The position numbers and the translations under genes are program-made. From assembly GCA_963555705.1 (NCBI GenBank), contig OY743183.1, forward strand, positions 46,427,466-46,491,465: 64,000 nucleotides of DNA. The letters are read 5' to 3'. The notes below the pieces were generated by a model that was given only the letters and a program-made list of their open reading frames with translations, was not told where the DNA came from and searched no databases. How positions within the stretch are numbered: position 1 is the first letter of the stretch; the number at the start of each line of letters is the position of its first letter. Source of the stretch: Ligustrum vulgare (Eukaryota; Streptophyta; Magnoliopsida; Lamiales; Oleaceae). Below are positions 35,540 to 47,230 of this stretch, piece after piece.

Positions 35540-35920
35540 AACGTTCAAAAAACGTTGCACAAGGGTCTACGGTAACACTCAATAAATGTTGCAAAAGGTT
35601 GGATTAAAAGTTTTTGCAACACTTTAAAAACGTTGCAAAGGGGTTTACGGCAACACTCAAAAAACGTTGCAAAAAGGTCTACGGCAACACTTAATAAACG
35701 TTGCAAAAGGGTCTACCGCAACACTTAATAAACGTTGCAAAAGGGTTTACCGCAATACTTAATAAACGTTGCAAAAGGTCTATTGCAACGTTTATTTCCA
35801 TCTTTTGCAACGTTCAAAAAACGTTGCAAAAAGTTTTTTCTCTACAGCAACACTGCGATTTGCAACACTTGCCAAACGTTGCAAAAACCTTTTGGCAACA
35901 TTTTTTTAGTGTTGCAAAAT
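35540..35920. repeat. Right subterminal array of GCAACACT/AACGTTGC units
   Basis: About ten units of the form GGTCTACGGCAACACTCAA...AACGTTGCAAAA, in the mirror position of the array at 28588-28895. Open frames over 35701-35991 are translations of this array. Confidence 0.85.
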
Positions 35921-35936
35921 GCTATTTTTGTTGTAG

Positions 35937-36361
35937 ATATTCTGGTAATATTTATTTTATGTATGTTGTTTCTACATTAATTAAGTTCTAGTTACACTAT
36001 ATGGCTATTGTATTTTGGTAATTAAATTCAAATCAATAGCTGGAGATACGGCTATTGTATTTGATATTTGAATTTTCAATTGATTCTAAAAGGATGACTT
36101 GTGTTTCTTGATTGAATACTTTTTTTTTTTTTTGAAAGCTTTCTTGATTGAATACTTAGCTGAGTTTCAATATGTTTTCTCTCTTGGATTTTTATACCTC
36201 TCATTTATGATTCCCGTTAAATGTTAGACATGTTTCAAAGTACAGGTTTCAACTAACTTTTATATTCGTTCATATTCCCTCCTTCAACCTGTCTGCCTCC
36301 TTCAACCTGTCTGAAATTATGGGATGTGGTTGAGATCATTATATCACAAACATATCTATAA
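35937..36361. other. AT-rich intergenic DNA
   Basis: No gene or element supported. A small direct repeat (CTTGATTGAATACTT at about 36109 and 36143) flanks a T-tract. Confidence 0.5.
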
Positions 36362-36370
36362 TTACATAAA

Positions 36371-36562
36371 GGGAGCCGTTCCTTGTACCAAGGAATTTGA
36401 CAAATACATTTGACAAATAATCTCCACCTCTTATTAAATGAATCTAACGATCCAATTTATCTAATCAATTCCCTTAAATCTTTCCAAATTAACCCTACCC
36501 CACCTCAGATACCAAAGACCCATCTCATCAGTCATCCCCCTAAATGACCTCCTTCCTCTCAC
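36371..36562 (+). repeat. Left TIR of the MULE
   Basis: 192 bp, identical to the reverse complement of 39632-39823. It ends at CCTCTCAC, after which the two sides diverge. Confidence 0.97.
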
Positions 36563-37079
36563 CATCTTAATCGGGAACAAAGGTCAAAAAAAAAAAAAAA
36601 TGAATAAATAAATAAATCTGAATCGTCACTAGAACCACAGCCACACAAAGAAGGATAGACGAAACTCAAGGTGCGTAATTGAAGAATTTTTCTATTGCTA
36701 TTTCTAATGCAGGGCATTGAAATCTTTGATTTTTTGGGATGTGATTTTTGTCATTTTTTTGGCCTTAAAAAAACGTAAAATGCATTCGAAAATATATATG
36801 TTGCGTTCAAAATGTGTGGCCTTTGTTCAAATCATGGTTTTATTCTTTCGATTTTTAATTTCTGGCTGCATCCTTAAACTTGGGTTTTGAGTTTTAAAAA
36901 ATGAAATTTCAAGCTTTTTGAACGTATAAACTAGAATTAATTCAACTAGTTGGTTTATTAATTAAATCATTTTTTGTTTTTTAGTCCACTCCTCTCTGTG
37001 AGAAATGTATAAAATTCACAATCTTTGGATTCAAAGTCATTCGGTCCTTGAATATGATTCATTCAAATTTGTTATGTAG

Positions 37080-38478
37080 ATGGATGGTACTAGATGTGAT
37101 AATTCTTCTCCTACGATTCAACATAATGCGCTTGGGCCATCATCGATACAATCCCAAACACCTCGAGTTGGGGAGAAATTCAAGACGGTGGAAGAAGCAA
37201 GAGCATATTATGAGAATTTTGGACGACGTAATGGTTTTTGGATTCTTACCCGAACAACGGCCAAGTCACGCACACGTATAGATGAAGTTACTTTTGTTAA
37301 ATTTGTGTGCTCACATGAAGGCAAATATTATAACAGAAGGATTGTTGGAGGATCAAGTGAGGCAGAAAATTGTGATACAGTTGGCTCTATAAAAAGAAGA
37401 AGTTGCTCCACAGTTAGAGGTGGGTGTAAGGCTAACATGAGAATTTCATATGATATTGAAAGTGGCCATTGGATTGTGAAAGCATTTGAAGATGATCACA
37501 ACCATAAATTTGTTTCCCCAATTAAAAGGGTAAAAATGAGGTCAAATAGAAGCATGCCTGAGTCAGCAAAAGATCTGTCTGAGTCATTCAAAAATGAGAA
37601 CATAAAAGTTGCCAAAGTTGTCTCAATTCTTGGTGGTGATCACATTGGTTTCAACGAGAGAGATTGTTATAACCACTTGAGGTGTATAAGACATAAGGAG
37701 TTAGAAGTTGGCGATGCACAATCGGTCCTCTCATATTTTCAAAAGAAGCAAGCAGAGAATCCACAATTTTATTATGCAATACAATGCGATGAAGATGGAA
37801 GAGCAACCAGTTTCTTTTGGGTAGATGCAAGGTCTCGTATGTCATATGAAAGCTTTGGTGATGTTGTCACCTTTGACACAACCTATAGAACGAACAAATA
37901 TGATATGCCATTCGCTCCATTTACTTGTTCGTGAAGACATTGACGTACTTCCGTCACATTTCATAAAAAGAAGGTGGACGCAAGGAGCAAACAAATTTAG
38001 GAGTACAGATTTAGAGAATATTGTGACAAACGATGGTGATCAAAGCACAAGGGCCTTGAGACTTGGACATATGTGTAGGAAAGCAACTCAACTAGCGTGT
38101 CATGCCGCTGAATCAAATGAAGGATACCAATTATATATCAAAGCCATTGAAGAAGTATCCGAGAAGATTTATAGGTTGGAAAATGGATCAAATTCTGATA
38201 CTCCATCCAATGATTTAGAAATTCGTAATGAAGGGAGTTCTCAATTTGTACTATCGGATCCCAATGTTTCGATTACAAAAGGAAGAAAGAAGGAAGATAA
38301 AGGCAAAGAAAAAGACCGTGTTGGTTCGAGGAGGATCAAGTCAAGTATTGAGTTGGCACAAAAAAATAAGAAGCGTCAATGTGCATTATGCAAAGGACTT
38401 GGCCACGACAAGAGGATATGTCCCGAGAATCCCAAAAAGAAAAGCGAAAATGATCTAATCATTTCCAACAAATCATAA
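37080..38478 (+). pseudogene. FAR1/MULE transposase gene with internal deletion
   Basis: The first frame (ATG 37080 to TGA 37934, 284 codons) contains a FAR1 DNA-binding domain at about residues 30-135 (VGEKFKTVEEARAYYENFG, KFVCSHEG, CKANMRI, DDHNH). The next region leads to the first catalytic Asp of the MULE transposase (VVTFDTTYRTNKYDMPFAPF). At about 37920 the sequence jumps, in another frame, to what lies just after the SWIM zinc finger in FAR1-type proteins (REDIDVLPSHFIKRRWTQ). It then runs to 38478 with a C-terminal CCHC knuckle, CALCKGLGHDKRIC. About 300-400 residues, including the other catalytic acids and the SWIM core, are missing. A short protein keeping the DNA-binding domain could still be expressed. 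Alternatively it is simply a dead deletion derivative. Confidence 0.93.
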
Positions 38479-39631
38479 CTCGTAAGTAATTCTTCATGTG
38501 ACTTGCAAATCAATTTTCATTAAGTTTATCCATACTAACAAATGTTATTTTTCAGGCTGGATTTAGCTTTGGAGTTATTTCTTTTTGTCATATGTTTGAA
38601 GCATGCATTGTAAGCTTTGATTTGGTAACAGCTTTTGATGTATATGAGATGATTTCCTTTTTGAATTTTTTTATGATAAGTTGTACTACTTTAATTCTCA
38701 ATTTTATTGATGATCAGATAGCAATCTTCATTTTAGCTTCCTGTTTCTTGTTTGTTTGATATTGCCCATTCACTGCAAAGAAGGTTTGTATGCCAAATAA
38801 ATAAATAAAGTCATTGCAAAGAAGTTTCAAATAAACTAAAGTTGATTGATACAATAACTATTTGATTGTACAAAAGAAAGGAACATTTAATATTCTTGGC
38901 TTCAAATATTGAAATACAAAAAATGACAAAATGGGAAATGTCATGTAATCTAGCATTAGCGGCAACAAATCTTTCCAGTCCTTAATTTCATCATATAACA
39001 CAGCTTTTGAATCTTGTCTCCAATGCCTTCCCCTTAGCCAAGCATTACTCCACTAGCCAGCATGGACAACCAAGTAGCAACCAGCACAAGCAGCAATCCA
39101 GGAGCATTCTACCCCAGGCAACAACCAATCATAAGCAATATAGCATCAACAACAACCAAGTATTAATTTATTAATATCCACTAAAGTTTTGAGCGCAAGA
39201 ATCATCCATTTTGGAGGACTAAGCAACAACTATTCATAATCAATTCATCAACGAAGCATAAGCATTCAACGAAAATTCGTTAAACATTAAACCACAAGCA
39301 CAACAACTAAGTAAACATTAAACAAAAAACAACTAAACTCTCAATAAGCAGAAATCGGTAGAAATTTCAAATGATAAATATTCAGCAAGCAACAGCTAAT
39401 TTAAAGTGCAGTCTGTCCATAATATAAAATCGGGAGAGGTGCGGCAATGGCAGCTTTTTTTTTTCCTCTGTAAACAGGTTTAATCTAGAAGGGAGGTAGA
39501 AGATGGTGAGAGAAAATATATAGTGCATACTTGGGCGACTCCGACTGGTAGCCATGGTGAAGTCCGATTGGTTTCTACGTGAGAGTATAGGAAGTCGTCG
39601 GAGGTAGGCACTGGGCGTTAATTTGGAAAAA

Positions 39632-39823
39632 GTGAGAGGAAGGAGGTCATTTAGGGGGATGACTGATGAGATGGGTCTTTGGTATCTGAGGTGGGGTAGG
39701 GTTAATTTGGAAAGATTTAAGGGAATTGATTAGATAAATTGGATCGTTAGATTCATTTAATAAGAGGTGGAGATTATTTGTCAAATGTATTTGTCAAATT
39801 CCTTGGTACAAGGAACGGCTCCC
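39632..39823 (-). repeat. Right TIR of the MULE
   Basis: 192 bp, inverted copy of 36371-36562. Between the gene and this TIR (38479-39631) lies non-coding MULE sequence with several CAAGCA/CAACAA-rich stretches. Confidence 0.97.
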
Positions 39824-39832
39824 TTACATAAA

Positions 39833-40247
39833 TGCGCTCATGCAGTGTTTTCTCTCTTATTTTTGTCTAAATTTGCTATTCTCTGGAATAATTAGTTATG
39901 CTGATTGAACGTGTTTATAAATTCAATTTAATTTAACAGTGTTAAATGAGATGTATGCATGTCGGGAACAAAAAAGGAATATGATTTGCATGCTGATGTA
40001 ATCCAAATTAATTTCTTCTAGTAGAAAGTTATAATGATTATTTTTTCCTATTTTTTGATACAATTGAGTTTTTTCCCCTTCTTTTTGTCAAATCTAGTAT
40101 GAGGCTATGCATTAGTAAAGTTTTAACTAATACTGGATTTAGTTTAAACTCTGAGCATTTGTATTTGATTTATCTTTTGGATAAAATTTGTTAATAGACA
40201 CTTTATTGATACTGCCATTGTTTAGTCCCAATACAAATGGAAGTTTT
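39833..40247. other. AT-rich intergenic DNA left of copia A
   Basis: No gene or repeat recognised. It ends with the TSD GTTTT (40243-40247) of copia element A. Confidence 0.6.
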
Positions 40248-40680
40248 TGTTGATGTGTAATGTGTTTGAAAGTCAAAGAACTATATTTTATTTTGTGTAA
40301 TCTAAGGGATGTAAACTAGACAAGAATAGGGCTAATTTCAAGTCTTGTAGTAGGTAAAACTCAGTTTGATATTGTAAAGTTGCTGTACTTCATATGTAAG
40401 AAAAGAAATCAAATTTCCCCCATCTTCCTCCCTCACGTTCCTGTCCCTGCTTCTTCCCTGCATTAACATTTTTCTTCACAGCTTCTTCCTATCTTTCTGC
40501 TGCATATTTCAACTGGTAAACTTCAGATTACACAGGTTTATTGCTGCCTAGAAACTCCCCTATTCTCCCTTGCTACACTACCTTTGTTGTCCAGATTTTC
40601 TATCCCTGCTGCTGGTGCATTTCTATTGTTTTCTTCCACATATTACAAGTCCACAAAGCTGTTAAAATAGCCAACATTAT

Positions 40681-40692
40681 TGGTATCAGAGG
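40681..40692 (+). promoter_or_regulatory. Primer-binding site of copia A
   Basis: TGGTATCAGAGG, four bases after the 5' LTR end, complementary to the 3' end of initiator tRNA-Met with one mismatch to the common form. Confidence 0.85.
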
Positions 40693-40856
40693 ATCATAAT
40701 TCCAGGTCTGGTTCGTTCTCTTTATTGCAACAAATTCTGTGGCTATTGTTTAAAGAAAAAAAGGGCTTTTTTTGCTAAAAATTAAAGGCAAGCACAAATG
40801 GTTCAAGTGGGAGTTGGTAGCAGTCCTTTGTTCCAATATTCGATGGCCAAAACTAT

Positions 40857-42255
40857 TGAAAATTTAAAGTTGTCTAAATTTTATGTTTAAACGAATAGAC
40901 TGTCACAGATATATCTGGACAGTAACAAATTAACAGTGAACCGTTAAGATTTATTTTAGCGCATGACCAGATGAATCTTGCTAATGCAGATTCGTCTGGA
41001 TAGTAAAACCTAAACTGACAGTACAAACTATGCAGAAATGTAAAGAAACAAGAACACAATATTTGAGCTTAACGCGGAAAAAACCCTAATAGGAAAAACC
41101 CACGTGTCCGCACTCTACGGACAAAAATCAATTACTATTTTAAGAAAAGTGTTTACACAGATCAATCTAAGCTACAGGATTAATCTATGCATAGACTAAT
41201 CAAACACCCAAGAATAAATCACTCTCTGATCCTTCTATGGCGTATAGTATGAGCTAGCGTTTCATCACTCTTCAGTAGCTTTCTTTGAACTACAACGTAC
41301 TTCAGCACACACGAACTCCCGTTCTTGATTCAAACCTCCCGTTTGATCTTTAGGCTGAATGTGGATGGTATGAGCTACAACGTACTTCAGCACACACGAA
41401 CTCCCGTTCTTGATTCAAACCTCCCGTTTGATCCTTCTATGGCGTATAGTATGAGCTAGCGTTTCACCACTCTTCAGTAGCTTTCTTTGAACTACAACGT
41501 ACTTCAGCACACACAAACTCCCGTTCTTGATTCAAACCTCCCGTTTGATCTTTAGGCTGAACTTCTTTTCTTCTCCATGTAATTGATATAATCTCCTCCC
41601 GGAGAATCAACAACACACCGATGTAGGGGATGTGTATTTTTGAGCACCACACTAATTTCTTGAATTCTACACGTCTGGGGAAACCATCCACGTTTCCCTA
41701 TTTATGTGCAATTGGATTGCTTATCGATTAAGAATCCTACTTGCATCAAATCTTGATTTCCTACAATAAAATCAAGAATAAGATAAGGTAAGATAAATCA
41801 AGAATCTTACCATAATTTACAATAAGGTAAGATAATCATAAATGCAATAATCTTACCATAAGTGATGATTGGGTAAGATAATCAAGGTTGTTTGCAAATC
41901 TTACCAAAAGTGATATACTTTGATACCAAGAATGAAATCATCAAGATACTCGGCCAATTCACAAGATTATCACAATATTTCGTGATTAACATTTCTTGAT
42001 TATAATCATAAAAGATAAGCAACAAATCTTGATCAATATTTCTTGATTCAAACAAAATAAGCAACAAACATTATCCCCAAAATTAAATGATTATCACAAA
42101 TATATAGGAGATAAAAATATTACATCCAAGAAATATTTAAGTAATTTAATTAAACTTAATAAATTACTAAATACACGTATTTAGTAATTAAATCAAATTT
42201 ACTTAAATTACACACTTGTAGAAAAATAGAAAATGCCAACTTTATTAAGTTAAGA
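40857..42255 (-). repeat. 3' LTR of copia B, with internal tandem duplication
   Basis: 1399 bp against 1191 bp for the partner. The excess comes from a duplication of about 202 bp: the block starting GATCCTTCTATGGCGTATAG recurs at 41228 and 41430, with a further partial repeat near 41369. The two LTRs differ by roughly 10% in the first 500 bp by eye, mostly C/T and G/A changes. Confidence 0.93.
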
Positions 42256-43951
42256 ATCTCCCCCTTTGGCTTTTTCTATTTTTCCGAAATCTAATCATCT
42301 TTTCTCAATCACAAGAAGTAGTAGACTGTAACCATCAAGCTCCCCCTATCAAAAATCTTCCCCTCAAGTTATGCATCATAACAATCAATATATGCATGTA
42401 AAGAGTAAAGAGTATCAGGACATAGGGAGCATTAAAAAGAAGTTACTTCAATAGTCAATAACACCAAAAAATGATGAAAAAGACGATACTACTACTCCCC
42501 CTTTTGGGAATAAAGAGGGAAGCCATCAGTACCATATAACCTGGAAGCAGAAACCCAAACATAGGCTAAAGTTGGTTACATAATAAAAATTGTTTAGAAA
42601 ACGCAACATAGTTTCAAAAATTGTGAAAATGAGCAGATGCATCTGGCGGGGAGGAGATCAGTCCTAGTTCTTCCTTTATTTCTTCGATTCAGGGAGCTTC
42701 TTGTCTGCTACCTTTCTATTTTCTTTAGCAGCCTCTGGACCCACATCCTTTGAAGATCCTCCAAGTAACTGATGCAGTTTGTTTGCAAGTCTTTTGACAC
42801 AAACCTTGAGGTTAGACACCTCTGCCTTTAACCTTACTATCTCTGCTTCAAGCTGGTCAAATCTGGCATTCTGGCCAGAGGACTCCTGTTTTCCAGCAGT
42901 GCAACCTAAAATCTGTTTTCAATGGGAGGTCTGCACCTCTAGTGTTTTCCTGAATCTGACCCTGTTCAACAGCTTAGGAGTGATCACCAGATCATCCTCC
43001 AACGTCTAAATACCCTGATCATGAAGGAATTATGAAATAATCCAAGGGTAAACTAACAAATATGTGTTACCCTGTCGAGGACCACTCCTCGAAACCTGAC
43101 CAACAATTGAACTCCAAATTTGAGCAACAATATCAATGTTCCTTTTGGTACTAAGGAGAAAGAGAGTCCTAGCATACTCTCGCTTAAAGCTCAACTCATG
43201 AATTAGTTGGTCAAAATTAGCTTTTACAATTTTGTGCAGAATTTGGTATTTTTTAGACATTTCGGATCTAGGTAGTTGTTTAAGTCCTTTAACAAGCCAA
43301 GAAAATTTTCCTCCTGTTGACTCTACTGCAATTTCATCATTGGTAGCCTCAATTGCATCGTCTTCATCTGCACATTCATCCTTCAAACCTAACCATTTCC
43401 TAACATCCTTTACGGTAAATTTTATCAACTGTCCCCTAACAAATACTGCAGTAGTAAATAGACATTTCTTGGAATTTAAGTCAACAAGAATATTGGCATA
43501 AAATCTTTCACCAGAGTTTCATTAATCTCCCCCTTACAGCTGACCAGTTTTTTTAAGCCAAAGTGATTTACAATGTCCTCAATACCAAAATCATCAAATT
43601 CTTCGACCAAAATCCTAAACTCATAGTGTAAGCGTTTACCCAAATTTTTTTTATGAAAATCAGTGTACGCATCGGATGACCAGAATTTGAAATTGAAGGG
43701 GGGTAAACATACCTCTTTCCGTCTACATAGGGGTACAGATAAATGAAGAAGTGTCATAATTAGAACTCTCTGGATCCACAAATGTGTCTCCCTTAGACTT
43801 TTCTTCCTTGAAGTTACTGCAGCTTCTTCCAACTTTTTCTTTCCCTTATTGTCAGGGATCGCTGTTTCTTTTTCTACCTCATCCTCTGATTGCTCAGCTT
43901 CATTCTCGTACTCAAACTCCTCTGTTCCATTTGGATTTTCTTCACTTCCAG

Positions 43952-46852
43952 TGTAATACCGCTTTTTCGTTTTACGTGCTTTCTTGGATTTCGCGTAATT
44001 TTTTTCTATTAATGTCTCTATTAATCATTTTTGACATTATTATTGTTGATAATTATTTGAATTATTTTGCAGTGCGAGGAATGGGACGCCGTCTCGTTCA
44101 ATGTGCCAAATATGTCAATTAAAAGTTTATAAATCATCTACATGAAATTTTATGCCTAATAATTTATTTTAATTGTTACTTGCCAAATTCTATTTTTTTT
44201 ATTGAGTAATAATTTGCCTAAATTGCATAAATTGAAATTGTCGAGTTTAGTGGCACTTTGAATTTAATTGAGGGTTGGGGGCTTAAATTGCCAAATTAAG
44301 AGAGTTTGGGGTTTGATTTGTAAATTACCCAAAATTTATACTAAACCTAACCTAATAACCCTCAAACCCGTCCCTCACTCACGCTCTCTCTCACTCTCAC
44401 GCCACTCTCTGTCTCGGTATCTCTCTCTCTCGCCGCTCACACTCAAGCTTCCGTCTCTCTCGCCTCTCACCAAACCGCAACCTCACTCAACCTCTCGCCG
44501 GCAACGTCGCCTGCACCACCCGTCGCCGACCGCCGGTCACCAACCTAACACGGTAACACACTACTTCCCTCGATCGCGCACCCACACTCACAAGACACAA
44601 CACACCCGCGGGCTGCACACAACACACACACACTCGAAAACATGTATATAATGATGTGTGTGTATCTATATATTATACATATATGTGATTTTTACATTGG
44701 GTGATAGTTAAATTTCAAAATTTTAAAATGCTAAAATTCAGATTGGGGGTAACGTTTATATGTGTGTGTATATAGTTATACATACATATTTATATAATTC
44801 ATATTTGAAGTTTTTAAAAATTTATGATTTTAATTGTGTTAACTTACTGTTTGAACCTAATTGTTGATCTGTAAAGGTGAAATTTGAGATATGAGTAATG
44901 TATAATTATGTATGTGTGTGTGTGTACTTTTCAGATTTATGAGTTCATAGAATTGATTAGTTTAGTTAAATTTCTAACTGAATTGGAATTGTAATGTATT
45001 TTCAGATTTAGGAAATTTAGTCTTAATTAGTTTAACTGAAAATTTGATTTTTGGCTAGTTAATTTGATGTTATCTTTATAATTTCAAAATTTGGAGCAAA
45101 ATTATGTAAATGTGCACTAATTTAGAATTTCAAATAATGAGGTGATTTTTAATCCAATTTTTAGCGTATGTGTTTGGCTTATGGTTATTACTTTCAGACT
45201 TTCGAAATTTATGAAATTTGTAGTTTAAATTACTGTTATAGTAAAGTTGAATAAATGGTGATTTCCAAATTTACGAATAGTTAGAATGCTTATTGGAATT
45301 GTCTCTGTAAAATTTAAGTTGTGATGAATATTCCATAACTTTGACCCCTTTGTGTAATTCGATAAGTTAGATCTCGAATTTTTTCCATTTAAATTAATCT
45401 CTTCTTCCTAATGTAGTATGATCCGTATTTGACATAGTTCGAGATCCCATTTAGTTTGAATTGTGAGTCACATGAAAGTCTCAACCTTATTTTAAAGTGT
45501 TAAAGGTGATTTTGAACTAAAAGTATATTTTATTTAATGAATGAATATAATTAGGATTATTGGGCACATTGACATGACGGACATCTGAATCTCTTCCACT
45601 TGCAAATCAAGATAACGGTAAATACTAAGGACGTCAAGTAAGTAAACTTCCCCCTATTTTATAGAAGTTGAATGTAAATGTGAAATGTGTAAATGACTGC
45701 CTTGTAATCTACTTGCCTTGATGAATTTCATTTACGTTATGAAAGTATGTGTTATTGAGAAGAATGTTCAAGCATGCACATTATCATGTCATTGCATCAT
45801 GAAGCATGCATTGGCATCGAAATTGGGAAGTCAAATGTTTTTAAATGAAAGAAATGTGTCAAGGTGCAAGTTTGTTCAAAAGTTATGTATCCCAAGTTTT
45901 TGAAAGAATGAATGGCTGTACTTCTAGTTCATGAAAGTTGCGAGTGGGAAATGGGGCGCGGGGGACCAGCGTACCCGAATTAAGTCGCTTTGCGACGGAA
46001 TGTTCAACCGTTTACGGTGGACTGTTAAACCGCTTTGCGGTGGGAAAGTGAATGTTAAACCGCTTTGCGGTGGAAATGCGCATGTTAACCTGGTTCCAAA
46101 TAAGTAATTGCCCACTATATTCTGATTGACTAGAAGTTACACCAAGTGAGCTCACGATGGAAATGAAGTGAAAGTTTTGAAATGTTAAGTGAAAGTTTGA
46201 AATGTTCGAATGTTCTGGAAAGTAAAGAAAAGGGGATACATGTATGGAATTTTTAAAAAGCATTCATGTCATAAGCATGCATTCATGCATACAGTTTACT
46301 TACTGAGATTTTGCTCACCCCAATCTCTCCCCAACATTTCAGGTGATGAAAGTTAGATGATCAGAGGGGAGCACTTGGCGGCTGACTCAGACAGTACCCG
46401 TTGTCGCCTTATTTGATAAAGTTAAATTTATTTAAGATATCATTTCAATTATTCCTTAATTTATTTATCATCGATAAATTTGTTTGCTTGGAGATAATTT
46501 CGAATAAGTATGGATGACGTGTAAGAGGTTAACTTATCTCTTATTTCATTTTTGTCAATGTCTATTGTTATTTCTGGAAAATTCTATGCATAAGGAGTTT
46601 GGGGATTGAATGAATTAGTTTGGCGATGATGAATGTGGTTGAGATGTGATTGATGCTTTAAATTTTTATTTTGGTTTTGATGTCCCTCTACAGGTTGGTT
46701 AAGTCCAATTTATAGAGGAGACTCTGCCGAAATTTCTGTAAAATTTGATAAGAGATGAAAATTTTAAATGTGTAAATGTTTTGAATTCCGCATATTATGT
46801 GAATGGAAGTTAACACGCCTAGGTTTTAGACTTTTAAACTTGGGGTGTTACA
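43952..46852. mobile_element. 2.9-kb solo LTR inside copia B, TSD TCCAG
   Basis: It begins TGTAATACCGC, ends CTTGGGGTGTTACA, and is flanked by TCCAG at 43947-43951 and 46853-46857. It is homologous in inverse orientation to 29636-32976: both carry the ATTTGAATTATTTTGCAG block, the (CT)-rich tract, the CCGCAAAGCGG minisatellite (here about 45982-46085) and the AGGTTGGTTAAGTCCAATTT block. There is no internal region. The reading frame of the extra ORF of B resumes on the other side, confirming insertion into it. Confidence 0.92.
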
Positions 46853-47190
46853 TCCAGACTCCTCTACTTCCTCACCCTCCTCCTCAGATTTCTCTAACTC
46901 ATCAGACACATCCTGCTCATCTGATTTTGCTTTTTCATCTTCAGACTCAGATTCACCAGATTCATCTGCATCTTCAACCACAATTTTCGTATCCCTTTTA
47001 TTTTCTGATTTGCCCTCATTGGTCTTCCACCAATATCTCCTGCAAGTGGTAATTCTCTACAAATATCTAATGGTAAAATATGGCTTGAAGCAAGATTACC
47101 CGATGCTGGTGTCAAGTGTACCTCCAAGGTATGTGGCAAAGAGGAGACACCTTGAATCAATTTAGCCAAGAGTAGAGCAGGGGTCGGAGT

Positions 47191-47193
47191 AGT

Positions 47194-47226
<33 letters not shown>
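47191..47226. repeat. (GA)n microsatellite within the extra ORF of B
   Basis: About 16 GA units, read on the minus strand as alternating Ser and Leu codons. The frame is lost here, so repeat-length change is the likely cause. Confidence 0.93.

Positions 47227-47230
<4 letters not shown>

Larger units (their letters stand above)
28568..35936. mobile_element. CACTA-like element with GCAACGTT subterminal arrays, non-autonomous
   Basis: The left tip CTACTACAAAAATGGGC and the reverse-complemented right tip CTACAACAAAAATAGC are inverted repeats, close to the CACTA consensus with the first bases changed. Directly inside both tips are arrays of inverted GCAACGTTT/AAACGTTGC units (about 28588-28895 and 35540-35920), as expected of CACTA subterminal transposase-binding regions. 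No transposase is present. The interior holds a second CACTA-like terminus (29069), a solo LTR (29636-32976), a GC-rich leader-like segment (32977-33480) and a DUF247 fragment (about 34100-34470). No clean 3-bp TSD is seen, so the exact ends are tentative. Confidence 0.65.
36371..39823 (+). mobile_element. Mutator-like element (FAR1-type MULE) with identical 192-bp TIRs and 9-bp TSD
   Basis: TTACATAAA lies at 36362-36370 and 39824-39832. The 192-bp terminal inverted repeats (36371-36562 and 39632-39823) begin GGGAGCCGTTCCTTGTACC and are identical base for base as read. Long TIRs with a 9-bp TSD define Mutator-like elements. The 3453-bp element carries a FAR1-related transposase gene with its catalytic core deleted. 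Identical TIRs and an intact TSD point to a very recent transposition, necessarily driven in trans. Confidence 0.97.

Noticed and set aside
35701..35991. Two overlapping open frames of 81 and 96 codons
   Set aside because: They are translations of the GCAACACT/AACGTTGC array of the CACTA-like element.
46768..47165. Plus-strand open frames rich in Ser and Pro
   Set aside because: They are antisense to the acidic region of the accessory ORF of copia B.
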